Shown: positions 1 through 9,335, counted from the first letter of the stretch. The stretch: 64,000 bases of DNA from Arcobacteraceae bacterium (GCA_023229945.1 JALNYH010000004.1:70558-134557); one strand, 5' to 3'. Numbers and translations are program-made. The notes: generated by a model not told the origin, from the letters alone.

Positions 1-2441
1 CTTCTGAATATACTTTAAGTGATGCTGCGGCTACTATGATGCATTATCATATTAGTTGTCTTGTTATTGTAGATGACTCAAACCTACCTATTGGAATCAT
101 AACAGAAAGAGATATGGTTCAATACGCAAAACAAAGCAAAAATATGATGATATTAAAAGATGTTATGTCATCACCTTTGAGTACTGTAAATACAACAGAT
201 TCTTTATCTTATAGTGTTAATTTGATGGAAGAACTTAAAATTAGAAGATTGGTTGTCGTAAATAATGATGGCTCACTTGCAGGGATTATCACTAGACATG
301 ATGTATTAAAATCAATGCAAAGTAAAAAAATTGAACTTTTGACACATACACTTTCTCAAAAAAATTATGAACTTGATATTATAAAAAAACAAGATGAAGA
401 ATTAAAACTACTAGATATTGCTCTTAAATCATCAGCAAATGCTGTTGTTATAACAGATAAAGATGCAATTATTAGATGGTGTAATCATGCTTTCGAAGAA
501 CTCACTGGATACAAAATAAAAGATATTTTAGGAAAAAAACCAAATCATTTGACAAAATCTGGTATTCAAACTGGTGAATTTTATGAAATCTTATGGAGTA
601 CTATACTTTCCAAAAAAAGCTGGAAAGGTGAAGTTGTAAATAAAAGAAGAGATGGGAGTTTATATAATGAAAAACTTTCAATTACTCCCATTATAGATTC
701 TAATGGTGATATTACTCACTTTGTAGCTATCAAAGAAGATATTACTCAACTGAAAAATATGCAAAAATCTATTATTGAAAGTGAAATGAGATTTAAAAAT
801 TTATTTGACAATGCTCCATTACCTTATCAAAGCTTAGATTCAAAAGGGATTCTTATTGATGTAAACAGAGCTTGGCTTAAATTTAGTGGATATCAATATG
901 ATGAAGTTATTGGGTCTTTTATAGGCAATTTTATAACTGACGAATTGGAACATCTACAATGTTCTTTTGGTGAACTATTATCAAATGGTGAAGTAAAAAA
1001 TAAAATATTCAATTTTAAAACAAAAGATAATGGTATAAGAACAATAGAAGTTAATGGAAAAGTTTCTAAAGATTTATATAATGGAGAAAAATTTACACAT
1101 TGTTTACTCTATGATATAACTGAAAAACAAGCAATGCAAGATAAAATTCACTATATAGCTCACCATGATATACTAACCAACTTACCAAATAAGATTGTAC
1201 TCAATGAACATCTAGATATTGCAATAAAAAAAGCAAATAGAAATAAAACAAAAATAGCTCTTATCGTATTAGGACTAGATAGATTCAAAGATATAAATGA
1301 TAGTTTTGGTCATAGTATTGGGGATGAATTACTTATTTTAGTGGCAAATATGTTGAAACTTCATTCAGATGAGTATGATTTTGTTGCTAGAATTAGTGGT
1401 GATGAATTTTGTATTGTTGTAGAAGATATAATACATCAAGAAGATTGTGCAATTATTGCTGATAAATTGATTAAAGCCATAAATAAAGCTTGGCATTTAT
1501 CAAATGAATCATATATTTATTTAAGTGCCACACTTGGTATTTCACTTTATCCTGATAATACTCTAAATGCTCATGAGTTACTTCAATATAGTGATGCAGC
1601 ACTTTATCTTGCAAAAAAAGAAGATCGTGGTCAATTTAGATTTTATAACAATTCACTTACCCTACAAGCTAGAAAAAATTTAACACTTTCTACTCAACTA
1701 AAAGAAGCTATTATAAAAAATCAATTTATAGTGTTATATCAACCACAAATTGATATGACAAGTGGTAAAATACTTGGAGTTGAAAGTTTGATTAGATGGC
1801 AAAATGGTTCAGAATTGGTATCACCAAAAGAATTCATTACATTTGCTGAAGAAAGAGGCTTAATATCTGGAATTAGCCAATTTGTACTCAAACAAAGCTG
1901 TGAGGATTTAAAACACTTGTTACCATTTATTGGTAAAGATTTTAAATTATCAGTAAATATTTCATCATTAGAGTTGACAAAACTAACTTTAATAAATGAT
2001 TTTAAAGAAATCTTACAAAAATTTGATATCAACCCTGTAAATATAGGAATTGAAGTAACAGAATCTATTTTCATCAAAGATATTGCTCAAGCAATTGAGT
2101 GTTTGGAAGAATTTAAAAATGCTAATTTTATGATATCATTAGATGATTTTGGTACTGGATATTCAAGTCTAAGTTATTTGAAAAAACTTCCTCTTGATAT
2201 AATCAAAATTGACAAAAGCTTTATTGATGGTGTACCATTGGAAAATGATGATGTACAAATTACAAAAACGATTATTTCAATGGCAAAAACACTAGGGCTA
2301 AAAGTACTAGCAGAAGGTGTAGAGACAAAAGAACAACTTGATTTCTTGAAAAATGAAGGTTGTGATTATTATCAAGGCTACTATTACTCTAAACCAATAA
2401 GTGCTGATGAATTCAAAACCCTATTAAAAAAGGATAAATAA
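1..2441 (+). CDS. CBS-PAS-PAS-GGDEF-EAL c-di-GMP signalling protein (5' partial)
   Basis: The reading frame is open to the window edge, so the N-terminus is missing; the first in-window Met is at 36. Counted from that Met, the order is the end of one CBS domain, a second CBS domain (about 45-95), two PAS domains (about 125-235 and 250-370), a GGDEF domain (about 375-540) and an EAL domain (about 555-795). The GGDEF signature reads SGDEF near residue 455, a variant still found in active cyclases. The EAL motif reads ESLIR, and DDFGTG, AEGVET and the conserved Glu, Asn and Lys residues are present, so phosphodiesterase activity is plausible. No membrane segment is visible, so it is probably a cytoplasmic sensor that adjusts c-di-GMP through ligand-binding CBS and PAS domains. 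Its stop overlaps the glmS start by one base (TAATG). Confidence 0.9.
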   Translation, partial: SEYTLSDAAATMMHYHISCLVIVDDSNLPIGIITERDMVQYAKQSKNMMILKDVMSSPLSTVNTTDSLSYSVNLMEELKIRRLVVVNNDGSLAGIITRHDVLKSMQSKKIELLTHTLSQKNYELDIIKKQDEELKLLDIALKSSANAVVITDKDAIIRWCNHAFEELTGYKIKDILGKKPNHLTKSGIQTGEFYEILWSTILSKKSWKGEVVNKRRDGSLYNEKLSITPIIDSNGDITHFVAIKEDITQLKNMQKSIIESEMRFKNLFDNAPLPYQSLDSKGILIDVNRAWLKFSGYQYDEVIGSFIGNFITDELEHLQCSFGELLSNGEVKNKIFNFKTKDNGIRTIEVNGKVSKDLYNGEKFTHCLLYDITEKQAMQDKIHYIAHHDILTNLPNKIVLNEHLDIAIKKANRNKTKIALIVLGLDRFKDINDSFGHSIGDELLILVANMLKLHSDEYDFVARISGDEFCIVVEDIIHQEDCAIIADKLIKAINKAWHLSNESYIYLSATLGISLYPDNTLNAHELLQYSDAALYLAKKEDRGQFRFYNNSLTLQARKNLTLSTQLKEAIIKNQFIVLYQPQIDMTSGKILGVESLIRWQNGSELVSPKEFITFAEERGLISGISQFVLKQSCEDLKHLLPFIGKDFKLSVNISSLELTKLTLINDFKEILQKFDINPVNIGIEVTESIFIKDIAQAIECLEEFKNANFMISLDDFGTGYSSLSYLKKLPLDIIKIDKSFIDGVPLENDDVQITKTIISMAKTLGLKVLAEGVETKEQLDFLKNEGCDYYQGYYYSKPISADEFKTLLKKDK

Positions 2442-4255
2442 TGTGTGGAATAGTTGGATATATAGGACAAAAAGATACAAAAAAATTTTTAATTGATGGA
2501 CTAAAAGAACTTGAATATCGTGGATATGATAGTGCTGGGATTGCACTTTTGGGATGTGACAGTATAGAAGTTTTTAAAGCTGTAGGAAAACTAGTAAACC
2601 TAGAAGACAAGCTAAATAATAATTCAACATTAAATATTCAAAATTCAACATTTAGTACAGGTATTGGTCACACAAGATGGGCAACACACGGTAAACCAAC
2701 TGAAATCAATGCTCACCCACATCTTGGAAACTATAGTTTCGTAGTACACAATGGTATAATAGAAAACTACAAAGAATTAAAAACTTCATTACAAGCAAAT
2801 GGTGTAGAATTTTTGAGCCAAACAGATACGGAAGTAATTGTACACCTTTTTGAAAAACACTTTGAGCAAACAAATGACTCTGCACAAGCTTTTAAAAATA
2901 CTATAAAAGAACTTCATGGTGCTTATGCGATACTTTTGATTACTAAAAGTGAGCAAAACAAAATCTTTTTTGCAAAATCAGGCTCACCTATGATAATAGG
3001 TAAAAATTCTGATGAAATGTTTTTTGCAAGTAGTGATGCACCGCTTATTGGATATGCAAATGAAGTAATATATCTTGAAGATGGTGATTTTGGGGAAGTA
3101 ACTCAAGATAATATTAGCTTTTATAATGAGAAAAAACAAATATGGAATAAACTTCAAACTTCAAAACAACTAGCCCAAAAAAATGGTTTTAGATTTTTTA
3201 TGGAAAAAGAGATTTATGAACAAAGTGATGTGGCAAGTGATTGTATGCTTGGGCGTATAAAAGATAATGGTACGAACTTTGATGAAATAGAAAATAGTTT
3301 TTTTGATAATATCTTTGATATCAAAATTTGTGCTTGTGGTACTAGCTATCATGCTGGTATGGTAGGAAGCTATCTTATTGAACGCCTTGGAAAAATGAGA
3401 TGTTCTATAGAAATAGCTAGTGAGTTCAGATATAAAGAGCCATTATTACTTAAAAATACTCTTTTTGTTGTTATCAGCCAAAGTGGAGAAACAGCAGATA
3501 CATTAGAAGCACTTAAAATGGCAAAAAATGCTGGGCTTAAAACTCTGGCTGTTTGTAATGTAGATAATAGCTCTATCACAAGACTTGCCGATGTGACACT
3601 TCTTACTCGTGCAGGAATAGAAAAAGGGGTAGCTAGTACAAAAGCATTTTCAACACAAACACTAGTTCTTTGGATGTTGGCTCTTTATATTGGCACAAAA
3701 AATAAAGCGTTAAGCGATACTCTAATACAAAATGAACTTCATACACTAAGAGCCATACCAAAAGCCCTAAAAATAGAAAGTATAATGCACGAAAAATGTA
3801 AACGCCTTTCAAAAAGATACCTTCACGGTCATGGGTTTTTCTTTATAGGTCGTGATGTATTTTATCCACTTGCCCTAGAAGGTGCCTTGAAACTCAAAGA
3901 AATAAGCTATCTTCATGCTGAAGGCTATCCTGCAGGAGAGATGAAACATGGTCCTATTGCGTTAGCTGACCCTGAGCTTTTCACCATAGCACTAATGCCT
4001 CAAAATTTACTATATGATAAAATTAAATCAAATGTAGAAGAACTAAGTGCAAGAGATAGTACAATTTGTTCAATCAGTGCATTACCTTTTGAACTTGCAG
4101 ATGATTTTATACAAATCAATACAACAAACCATTATATGCTAGAATTTTTTGAGATGCTTGTAGCTTTACAGTTATTATCACAAGAAATTTCTATAAGACT
4201 AGGAAATGATGTAGATATGCCAAGAAATCTTGCTAAGTCTGTTACTGTAGAGTAA
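2441..4255 (+). CDS. glmS: glutamine--fructose-6-phosphate aminotransferase (isomerizing)
   Basis: Makes glucosamine-6-phosphate from fructose-6-phosphate and glutamine, the first step towards UDP-GlcNAc for peptidoglycan and LPS. The protein begins MCGIVGYIG, so Cys2 becomes the N-terminal nucleophile of the class II glutaminase domain (about 1-220). Two SIS sugar-isomerase domains follow, and the C-terminus PRNLAKSVTVE is the family's conserved tail. At 604 residues it has the usual length. Translation is probably coupled to the preceding gene. Residues 61-71 (NSTLNIQNSTF), just before the conserved GHTRWATHG, are encoded by four 7-bp units of the type seen in intergenic arrays nearby. That stretch looks like an inserted low-complexity loop. 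Confidence 0.97.
   Translation: MCGIVGYIGQKDTKKFLIDGLKELEYRGYDSAGIALLGCDSIEVFKAVGKLVNLEDKLNNNSTLNIQNSTFSTGIGHTRWATHGKPTEINAHPHLGNYSFVVHNGIIENYKELKTSLQANGVEFLSQTDTEVIVHLFEKHFEQTNDSAQAFKNTIKELHGAYAILLITKSEQNKIFFAKSGSPMIIGKNSDEMFFASSDAPLIGYANEVIYLEDGDFGEVTQDNISFYNEKKQIWNKLQTSKQLAQKNGFRFFMEKEIYEQSDVASDCMLGRIKDNGTNFDEIENSFFDNIFDIKICACGTSYHAGMVGSYLIERLGKMRCSIEIASEFRYKEPLLLKNTLFVVISQSGETADTLEALKMAKNAGLKTLAVCNVDNSSITRLADVTLLTRAGIEKGVASTKAFSTQTLVLWMLALYIGTKNKALSDTLIQNELHTLRAIPKALKIESIMHEKCKRLSKRYLHGHGFFFIGRDVFYPLALEGALKLKEISYLHAEGYPAGEMKHGPIALADPELFTIALMPQNLLYDKIKSNVEELSARDSTICSISALPFELADDFIQINTTNHYMLEFFEMLVALQLLSQEISIRLGNDVDMPRNLAKSVTVE
2622..2652 (+). repeat. heptamer array inside glmS
   Basis: Four consecutive 7-bp units (ATTCAAC, ATTAAAT, ATTCAAA, ATTCAAC) plus ATT. 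They are close to the AACATTC array at 21961-22036. The array lies in frame in a variable linker of the glutaminase domain. Confidence 0.7.
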
Positions 4256-4262
4256 CAGACTT
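4235..4262 (+). terminator. terminator hairpin after glmS
   Basis: A perfect 12-bp stem (AAGTCTGTTACT and its complement) with a GTAG loop, followed by a T-rich run on the plus strand. The glmS stop codon lies inside the stem. The downstream gene converges on it. Confidence 0.75.
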
Positions 4263-4274
4263 CTGAGCTTTTGT

Positions 4275-5669
4275 TTATTTTAAAGCCTTTATTTCACATA
4301 CAAAAGTCTTATCTTCTTTTGATAAATCTATGCTCAATCCTCTTATATTTATTTGAGTTCCTTCGCCAAAATATTCAAACTTATTTTTAGCTTCTTCTTT
4401 GTATATGTCTATATAAATTATATCTATCATACTTTTTATAACATCTCTTAATTTATCTTTATCAGTTGATAATAACAAAATTTTATTTTCATTAATAGAG
4501 ACTTTGACATTATCTATTTCATACTCATTTTGATTATCTAAAAAAGCTTTTTCATCATATATTATTCTATATCTTGATATTAGTTCTTGATATAAAAACT
4601 TTTTATTTTTTACTATTTCATCAAGAAAATATTTTGACATATCAAGGGAATAAAGTTTTGAATCATTAATCAAAATATCTTGAGAATCCCTATCTCCCAA
4701 TAAAGCAGAAATAGCGAAAAAATATCTCCCTTTTTCATAATTTTTCAATATATCCATGTAATAAATACCTAAATTATAAGTGATTTCAGCATTATAATTC
4801 AAATCATATTTTTTATAAAGCTCATAAGCTTCTAGCCAAATCTGACCACCTTTATTTTTATCTTGAATACCATCTAATATACCATTGTAGTAATAAGTTC
4901 CAAGCTGATGGGTAGCACAACTATCATGAAGTTTATACCCTTTTTCAAAAATATCAAAAGCCATTTTATAATCACTAGCCCCTTCATATGCCAATCCAAG
5001 ATTACAATTATAAATATCTTCTTCCTCTTTTGTAGCTAATTCATACCAGTATATTGATTGTTCAAAGTCTTCCAATATCAAATACTGATACCCAATAGCT
5101 TCAAAAATAGCCCATTTGACAACTTCTTGTGTATTAAGTTCAAGTGATAATTTATAATATTTTATCGATAATTCTGGATTTATTTTTTCTAAATCTTTTG
5201 CCAAATAATATGCTTTAGAGTCTTTGTCTTTATCTTTACAATATTCTTTATGTTCAATAGAGATATATTTTTCATAAAGCTCTTCAAAACTAAGTTCTTT
5301 ACTTTGAGATTGGAGTTTTAGAAAAATTGCATCTAATTCTTGTTTTGCCCCTTCATTCCAACTTAAGTCATTATCATCTTTATCAATTACATATTTAATA
5401 TTTTCTATTCTTTGTTTATAATATGGTAGTTGCTCTGAAGTAATATTTTTAGTATTTATATCTTCAATCAAAGAATTAAACTCCAAAGAAATATACAAAA
5501 TTCTTGCCATATTTTCATTTTCTTTTTGGTCATCATCAATAATTGCATATTTTTTATTTTCTGTCATAATAGTAGGTCTTTCTACAAGAAAAATATCTAA
5601 TAACACCCCAAAAGTAACCAAGAACAATACAAGTATAAAGATTTTTCTAATCTCTTGAATTCCAAACAT
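4275..5669 (-). CDS. membrane-anchored TPR/Sel1-like repeat protein, function unknown
   Basis: A 464-residue protein. Residues about 9-28 are a single hydrophobic segment, consistent with an N-terminal anchor and a soluble remainder. A charged, probably helical stretch follows. Residues about 165-345 contain degenerate helical repeats with patterns such as ALYYLG/YNLGIYYM typical of TPR or Sel1-like repeats, which usually mediate protein-protein contacts. The C-terminal 100 residues have no motif I recognise. It lies 18 bp downstream of the small cysteine-rich membrane protein gene on the same strand, so the two are probably co-transcribed. I cannot assign a role. Confidence 0.75.
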   Translation of the reverse strand: MFGIQEIRKIFILVLFLVTFGVLLDIFLVERPTIMTENKKYAIIDDDQKENENMARILYISLEFNSLIEDINTKNITSEQLPYYKQRIENIKYVIDKDDNDLSWNEGAKQELDAIFLKLQSQSKELSFEELYEKYISIEHKEYCKDKDKDSKAYYLAKDLEKINPELSIKYYKLSLELNTQEVVKWAIFEAIGYQYLILEDFEQSIYWYELATKEEEDIYNCNLGLAYEGASDYKMAFDIFEKGYKLHDSCATHQLGTYYYNGILDGIQDKNKGGQIWLEAYELYKKYDLNYNAEITYNLGIYYMDILKNYEKGRYFFAISALLGDRDSQDILINDSKLYSLDMSKYFLDEIVKNKKFLYQELISRYRIIYDEKAFLDNQNEYEIDNVKVSINENKILLLSTDKDKLRDVIKSMIDIIYIDIYKEEAKNKFEYFGEGTQINIRGLSIDLSKEDKTFVCEIKALK

Positions 5670-5687
5670 TATAAATTATCCTTAATT

Positions 5688-5969
5688 TTATCTTCCACAA
5701 CACCCACCTGCTCTTTCTTGTACAAAATATGTTTTGTTGCATTTAATACAAGTGTATAATATATCACTAACTCCGCTACAACCACCATTATTTAAAATTT
5801 GATATTCGATAGCATGACCAACATCATCTGAAAATGCTCCACAACTTGGACATATTCCATTTTTCAAACTTAATAAAATTTTAGCTTTTTGTTCATAGTA
5901 TTTTTTAAGTGCAATCACAATTATAATAAACAGTACAACAACAATCAATATATAAAAAAACAACTCCAT
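5688..5969 (-). CDS. small membrane protein with cysteine-rich, zinc-ribbon-like tail
   Basis: About 93 residues. One N-terminal membrane segment (about 5-23) is followed by a basic stretch and a cytosolic-type tail with CPSCGAFSDD, CIKC and a terminal GGCCGR. The paired CXXC motifs suggest a metal (zinc) ribbon. I prefer the ATG at 5969 because AAGGA lies 8 bases upstream; an ATG two codons earlier is too close to it. It precedes the TPR-like gene in a likely two-gene operon. The function is unknown. Confidence 0.7.
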   Translation of the reverse strand: MELFFYILIVVVLFIIIVIALKKYYEQKAKILLSLKNGICPSCGAFSDDVGHAIEYQILNNGGCSGVSDILYTCIKCNKTYFVQERAGGCCGR

Positions 5970-6062
5970 AAACATATCCTTATTTGTGCCAATATATTTA
6001 TAATTGGTGCTTAATTATACCTAATCATCGATAAAATTAACAATATTTAAGTCTTTTTTAAA

Positions 6063-6068
6063 TATAAT
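6063..6068 (+). promoter_or_regulatory. probable -10 element of metK
   Basis: A perfect TATAAT lies 35 bases before the metK start, in an AT-rich divergent gap. I see no clear -35 box, which is usual for sigma-70 promoters in this phylum. Confidence 0.45.
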
Positions 6069-6103
6069 CTCCTTCAATTAAAAAAAAGGATGGAAAACAA
6101 TCA

Positions 6104-7327
6104 ATGGAAAACAATGCCGTAAGTAGTTATTTATTTACAAGTGAAGTAGTAAGCCCAGGTCACCCTGATAAGTGTGCAGATATTATAGCTGATAGCATAG
6201 TAGATGCTCTTTTGATGCAAGATAGCAAAAGTAGAATTGCAAGTGAAGTTTTTGTTGCTGGAAAGCATGTTATCATAGGTGGAGAAGTTACTACAAAAGC
6301 TAATGTTAGTGTAGAAGATTATAAAAATATAGCAATAAACGCTCTTAAAAAAATAGGTTATGATGGAAATGGATATTTTACTAAAGAAGAGTGTTTACAC
6401 CCGCAAGATATTCAAGTACAAGTATTATTAAATAGACAAAGCCCTGATATAAACCAAGGTGTTGACCAAAGTGATGGTGAAATAGGAGCTGGGGATCAAG
6501 GTATAATGTTTGGTTATGCTGATTGCGAAACAGAAGACTATATGCCAAGTGCTATAACTTATGCAAGACTTTTGGCTGATAAAGTTTATGAATATGCACT
6601 AAATCACCCAAATGAACTAGGTGTTGACATCAAAACTCAAGTTACTATGGATTATATTACAAAAGAAAATTTTGACTTAGCAACACCTAAAAAAATACAC
6701 ACTATTGTAGTATCAGCTCCTTGTGTTGCAAGCATGGATATTGATACTGTTAGAAACCTTATAAGAGGTCTTATCAATGATAGTGGACTACCAAAAGAAC
6801 TTTATAATCAAAATGATTGTATAATCCATATAAACCCAACTGGTAAGTATGTAAGTCATTCAAGTTTACACGATAGTGGACTAACTGGGCGAAAACTTAT
6901 AGTTGATAGTTTTGGTGGATATGCACCTATTGGTGGTGGAGCACAAAGTAGTAAAGATTATACTAAAGTGGATAGAAGCGGACTTTATGCAGCAAGATAT
7001 ATAGCAAAAAATATAGTTGCAGCTGGACTTGCTAAAAAAGCAATAGTTCAAATTTCTTATGCTATAGGTGTTGCAAAACCAGTATCTATTACAGTAAATA
7101 CCTATAGTACAGCTATAAAAGGTATCACTGATGAGAAGTTATCACAGTTTGTAATGGATACTTTCCCTCTTACACCAAATTGGATTACTAAAAAATTCGG
7201 ACTTGACACACCATCAGATGATACATTTTTGTATGCTGATGTAGCAGCTCACGGTCAAGTAGGAAAAAGTAGCTATCCTTGGGAAAAACTAGATAGCGTT
7301 GAGATGTTTAAAAGTTTAGTTAATTAA
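6104..7327 (+). CDS. metK: S-adenosylmethionine synthetase
   Basis: Converts methionine and ATP to S-adenosylmethionine, the cell's methyl donor. The hallmark motifs are present: SPGHPDKCAD near the N-terminus, GAGDQGIMFGYA, and GGGAQSSKDYTKVDRS in the C-terminal part. At 407 residues it is slightly longer than the E. coli enzyme (384). The start region contains a tandem copy of ATGGAAAACAATC: an ATG at 6090 opens a frame that stops after ten codons, and the ATG at 6104 starts the real gene. I saw no SAM-riboswitch-like structure upstream. It stands alone between a divergent gene and a repeat-filled gap. Confidence 0.97.
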   Translation: MENNAVSSYLFTSEVVSPGHPDKCADIIADSIVDALLMQDSKSRIASEVFVAGKHVIIGGEVTTKANVSVEDYKNIAINALKKIGYDGNGYFTKEECLHPQDIQVQVLLNRQSPDINQGVDQSDGEIGAGDQGIMFGYADCETEDYMPSAITYARLLADKVYEYALNHPNELGVDIKTQVTMDYITKENFDLATPKKIHTIVVSAPCVASMDIDTVRNLIRGLINDSGLPKELYNQNDCIIHINPTGKYVSHSSLHDSGLTGRKLIVDSFGGYAPIGGGAQSSKDYTKVDRSGLYAARYIAKNIVAAGLAKKAIVQISYAIGVAKPVSITVNTYSTAIKGITDEKLSQFVMDTFPLTPNWITKKFGLDTPSDDTFLYADVAAHGQVGKSSYPWEKLDSVEMFKSLVN

Positions 7328-7430
7328 TAACTAATAACTAATAACTAATAACTGTGGAGTGACTTAAGTCACAATTATTATCAGCGAAGCTGATTCTATA
7401 GTTATTCATTATTAATTGTTAATTATTTGT
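7328..7430. repeat. heptamer array with inverted arms and two core hairpins
   Basis: The left arm is a (CTAATAA)n-type 7-bp array and the right arm is its near-complement (AGTTATTCATTATTA). Between them are the perfect palindrome GTGACTTAAGTCAC (7360-7373) and the hairpin ATCAGC-GAA-GCTGAT. It fills the metK-accD gap and has no coding potential. Confidence 0.65.
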
Positions 7431-7462
7431 TAGCCTTAAATCGAAGATTTATGGAGGCAAGA

Positions 7463-8326
7463 ATGGATTTAAAAAGTTTATTTAATAAGTTAAGATTTGA
7501 AAAGCAAACAGAAGCTCCAAAAATAGAAGAAGCTCCTAGTCACTGGGTTAAATGTCCTAGTTGTGAGGGTTTGATGTTTTTCAAAGAAGTAGAAAATCAG
7601 AATAATGTTTGCCCAAAATGTAATTTTCATATGAGAATTGGTGCTAAAAAAAGAATTGAGTTAATTTGTGATGAAAATAGCTTTGTAGAGTTTGATAATG
7701 ATTTAGTACCTACTGACCCTTTGAACTTTGTAGATAAAAAAAGCTATAAAAAGAGACTTGAAGAAGCATTCCAAAAAAGTGGAAGAACAAGCTCAATTGT
7801 AAGTGGTGAGTGTACAATAAATGAAATTCCTACTCAGCTTGTAGTATTTGATTTTTCTTTTATGGGTGGAAGTTTAGGCTCTGTTGAGGGTGAAAAAATA
7901 GTTCGTGCGGTAAATCGAGCATTAGAAAAAAAAGAACCTGTTATTATAGTAAGTGCTAGTGGTGGAGCTAGAATGCAAGAAAGTACTTTTTCATTAATGC
8001 AAATGGCAAAAACTTCTGCAGCTCTGAAAAAGCTAGACTCTGCAAAACTACCATATATTTCAATCCTTACAGACCCAACTTTTGGAGGGGTTAGTGCTTC
8101 TTTTGCATTCTTAGGTGATATTATTATGGCTGAACCTGGTGCTTTGATAGGTTTTGCTGGAGCTAGAGTTATCAAGCAAACAATTGGAGCTAATCTTCCT
8201 GAAGGTTTCCAAAGTTCTGAATTTTTACTAAAACATGGCTCAATTGACATGATAGTTGAAAGAAATGAAATGAAACAAACTCTTGGCAATCTTCTGAAAA
8301 TGATGTTGACCCAAAAGGCATCATGA
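7463..8326 (+). CDS. accD: acetyl-CoA carboxylase, carboxyltransferase beta subunit
   Basis: With AccA, this subunit transfers the carboxyl group from biotin to acetyl-CoA to give malonyl-CoA, the committed step of fatty acid synthesis. The N-terminal zinc ribbon is clear (CPSC, then CPKC about 20 residues later), followed by the carboxyltransferase crotonase-like fold with SASGGARMQE and GFAGARVI. I choose the ATG at 7463 (287 residues) because GGAGG sits six bases upstream. Earlier in-frame TTG and ATG codons would add a tail not typical of the family. The last four bases overlap the next gene (ATGA), indicating a translationally coupled accD-thiE-rlmH operon. Confidence 0.95.
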   Translation: MDLKSLFNKLRFEKQTEAPKIEEAPSHWVKCPSCEGLMFFKEVENQNNVCPKCNFHMRIGAKKRIELICDENSFVEFDNDLVPTDPLNFVDKKSYKKRLEEAFQKSGRTSSIVSGECTINEIPTQLVVFDFSFMGGSLGSVEGEKIVRAVNRALEKKEPVIIVSASGGARMQESTFSLMQMAKTSAALKKLDSAKLPYISILTDPTFGGVSASFAFLGDIIMAEPGALIGFAGARVIKQTIGANLPEGFQSSEFLLKHGSIDMIVERNEMKQTLGNLLKMMLTQKAS

Positions 8327-8877
8327 GACTATATGCACTTTGTGACTTTGAGACTCTGATAAAGAAAAATATCTCTTTATCAGAGTTTTTGAGTGTTGCC
8401 ACTTCAAATAATGCTCTTATTATACAATACAGAGACAAATCAGACTCATTTGAGCAAAAAAAACAAAATCTAATTTTTTTAAAACAACACACAGATATCC
8501 CTATTATAATCAATGATGAAATCAATTTAGTCCAATTTTGTGATGGACTTCATATTGGTCAAGAAGATTTAACTTCTATAAATAAAAATCATGACCTAGC
8601 AGTGAAACTAATACGCAAAAAAATTGGCAATAAAATACTTGGACTATCAACTCATAATGAAATGGAAATCCTTGAAGCAAATCAACTAAATTTAGATTAT
8701 ATTGGTCTTGGAGCTTATAGAGGAACTAATACCAAAGATGTAAGCACAATTTTGGGTGATAGACTTCCATATCTTGCAAAAATATCGAAACATAAAGTTG
8801 CAGCTATTGGTGGAATAAAACAAGATGATAATATCCCAAATGTTTACTATCATGTTATAGGAAGTGGACTTTTATGA
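8323..8877 (+). CDS. thiE: thiamine phosphate synthase-like protein
   Basis: A 184-residue TIM-barrel protein of the ThiE/TenI family, which joins HMP-pyrophosphate and thiazole phosphate to make thiamine phosphate. Recognisable landmarks are LIIQYRDK near the N-terminus, IIINDE, DGLHIGQEDL, GLSTH, DYIGLGAYRGTNTK, VAAIGGI and the terminal IGSGLL, all in the expected order. It is slightly short for ThiE (about 200-220). TenI-like regulators or isomerases share this fold, but the retained pyrophosphate- and metal-binding motifs favour the synthase. It overlaps accD and rlmH by four bases on each side. Confidence 0.8.
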   Translation: MRLYALCDFETLIKKNISLSEFLSVATSNNALIIQYRDKSDSFEQKKQNLIFLKQHTDIPIIINDEINLVQFCDGLHIGQEDLTSINKNHDLAVKLIRKKIGNKILGLSTHNEMEILEANQLNLDYIGLGAYRGTNTKDVSTILGDRLPYLAKISKHKVAAIGGIKQDDNIPNVYYHVIGSGLL

Positions 8878-9335
8878 AAATAAATATTTATTCTATTCAA
8901 AAAAAATCAAATGATTCTTATGATAAATTAATAGAAGAATTTATCAAAATGTCAAAAAAATATGCTGATGTAAAAGATATTCAGATTTTTAACAACACAA
9001 TCAGTAAAGCCCAAAGTTCAAATAACGAAAATGAAGCAAAACTTAGCTACAGTATGGCATATGAGCCATATCTAAAAAATGGCTATAACATAGCTCTTGA
9101 TGTCCTCGGCAAAAGTGTAGATAGTTTTGAGTTAGCAAAAATTTTATCAAATCATACTAGCTACAATTTTTTCATAGGTGGGGCATATGGATTTGAGCAA
9201 GAATTCTTGAAAAAATGTGACACTACTATAAGTTTAAGTAATCTTACAATGGCTCATAAAATAGCACATATTGTATTATTTGAACAAATATTTAGAGGTC
9301 TTTGTATCAACAACAACCACCCATATCATAAATAA
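8874..9335 (+). CDS. rlmH: 23S rRNA (pseudouridine1915-N3)-methyltransferase
   Basis: A SPOUT-fold methyltransferase that modifies helix 69 of 23S rRNA in the assembled ribosome. Its 153 residues fit the family. The C-terminal knot region is clear: FFIGGAYGF binds SAM, and SLSNLTMAHKIAHIV, then FEQIFRG and HPYHK, match RlmH closely. It is the last gene of the accD-thiE-rlmH overlap operon. Confidence 0.92.
   Translation: MKINIYSIQKKSNDSYDKLIEEFIKMSKKYADVKDIQIFNNTISKAQSSNNENEAKLSYSMAYEPYLKNGYNIALDVLGKSVDSFELAKILSNHTSYNFFIGGAYGFEQEFLKKCDTTISLSNLTMAHKIAHIVLFEQIFRGLCINNNHPYHK

Noticed and set aside
5980..6103. SAM riboswitch before metK
   Set aside because: The gap is short and AT-rich and shows no conserved SAM-riboswitch helices by eye.
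7834..8289. A 151-codon minus-strand frame opposite accD
   Set aside because: It is antisense to conserved accD codons, an effect of codon bias, with no ribosome site.
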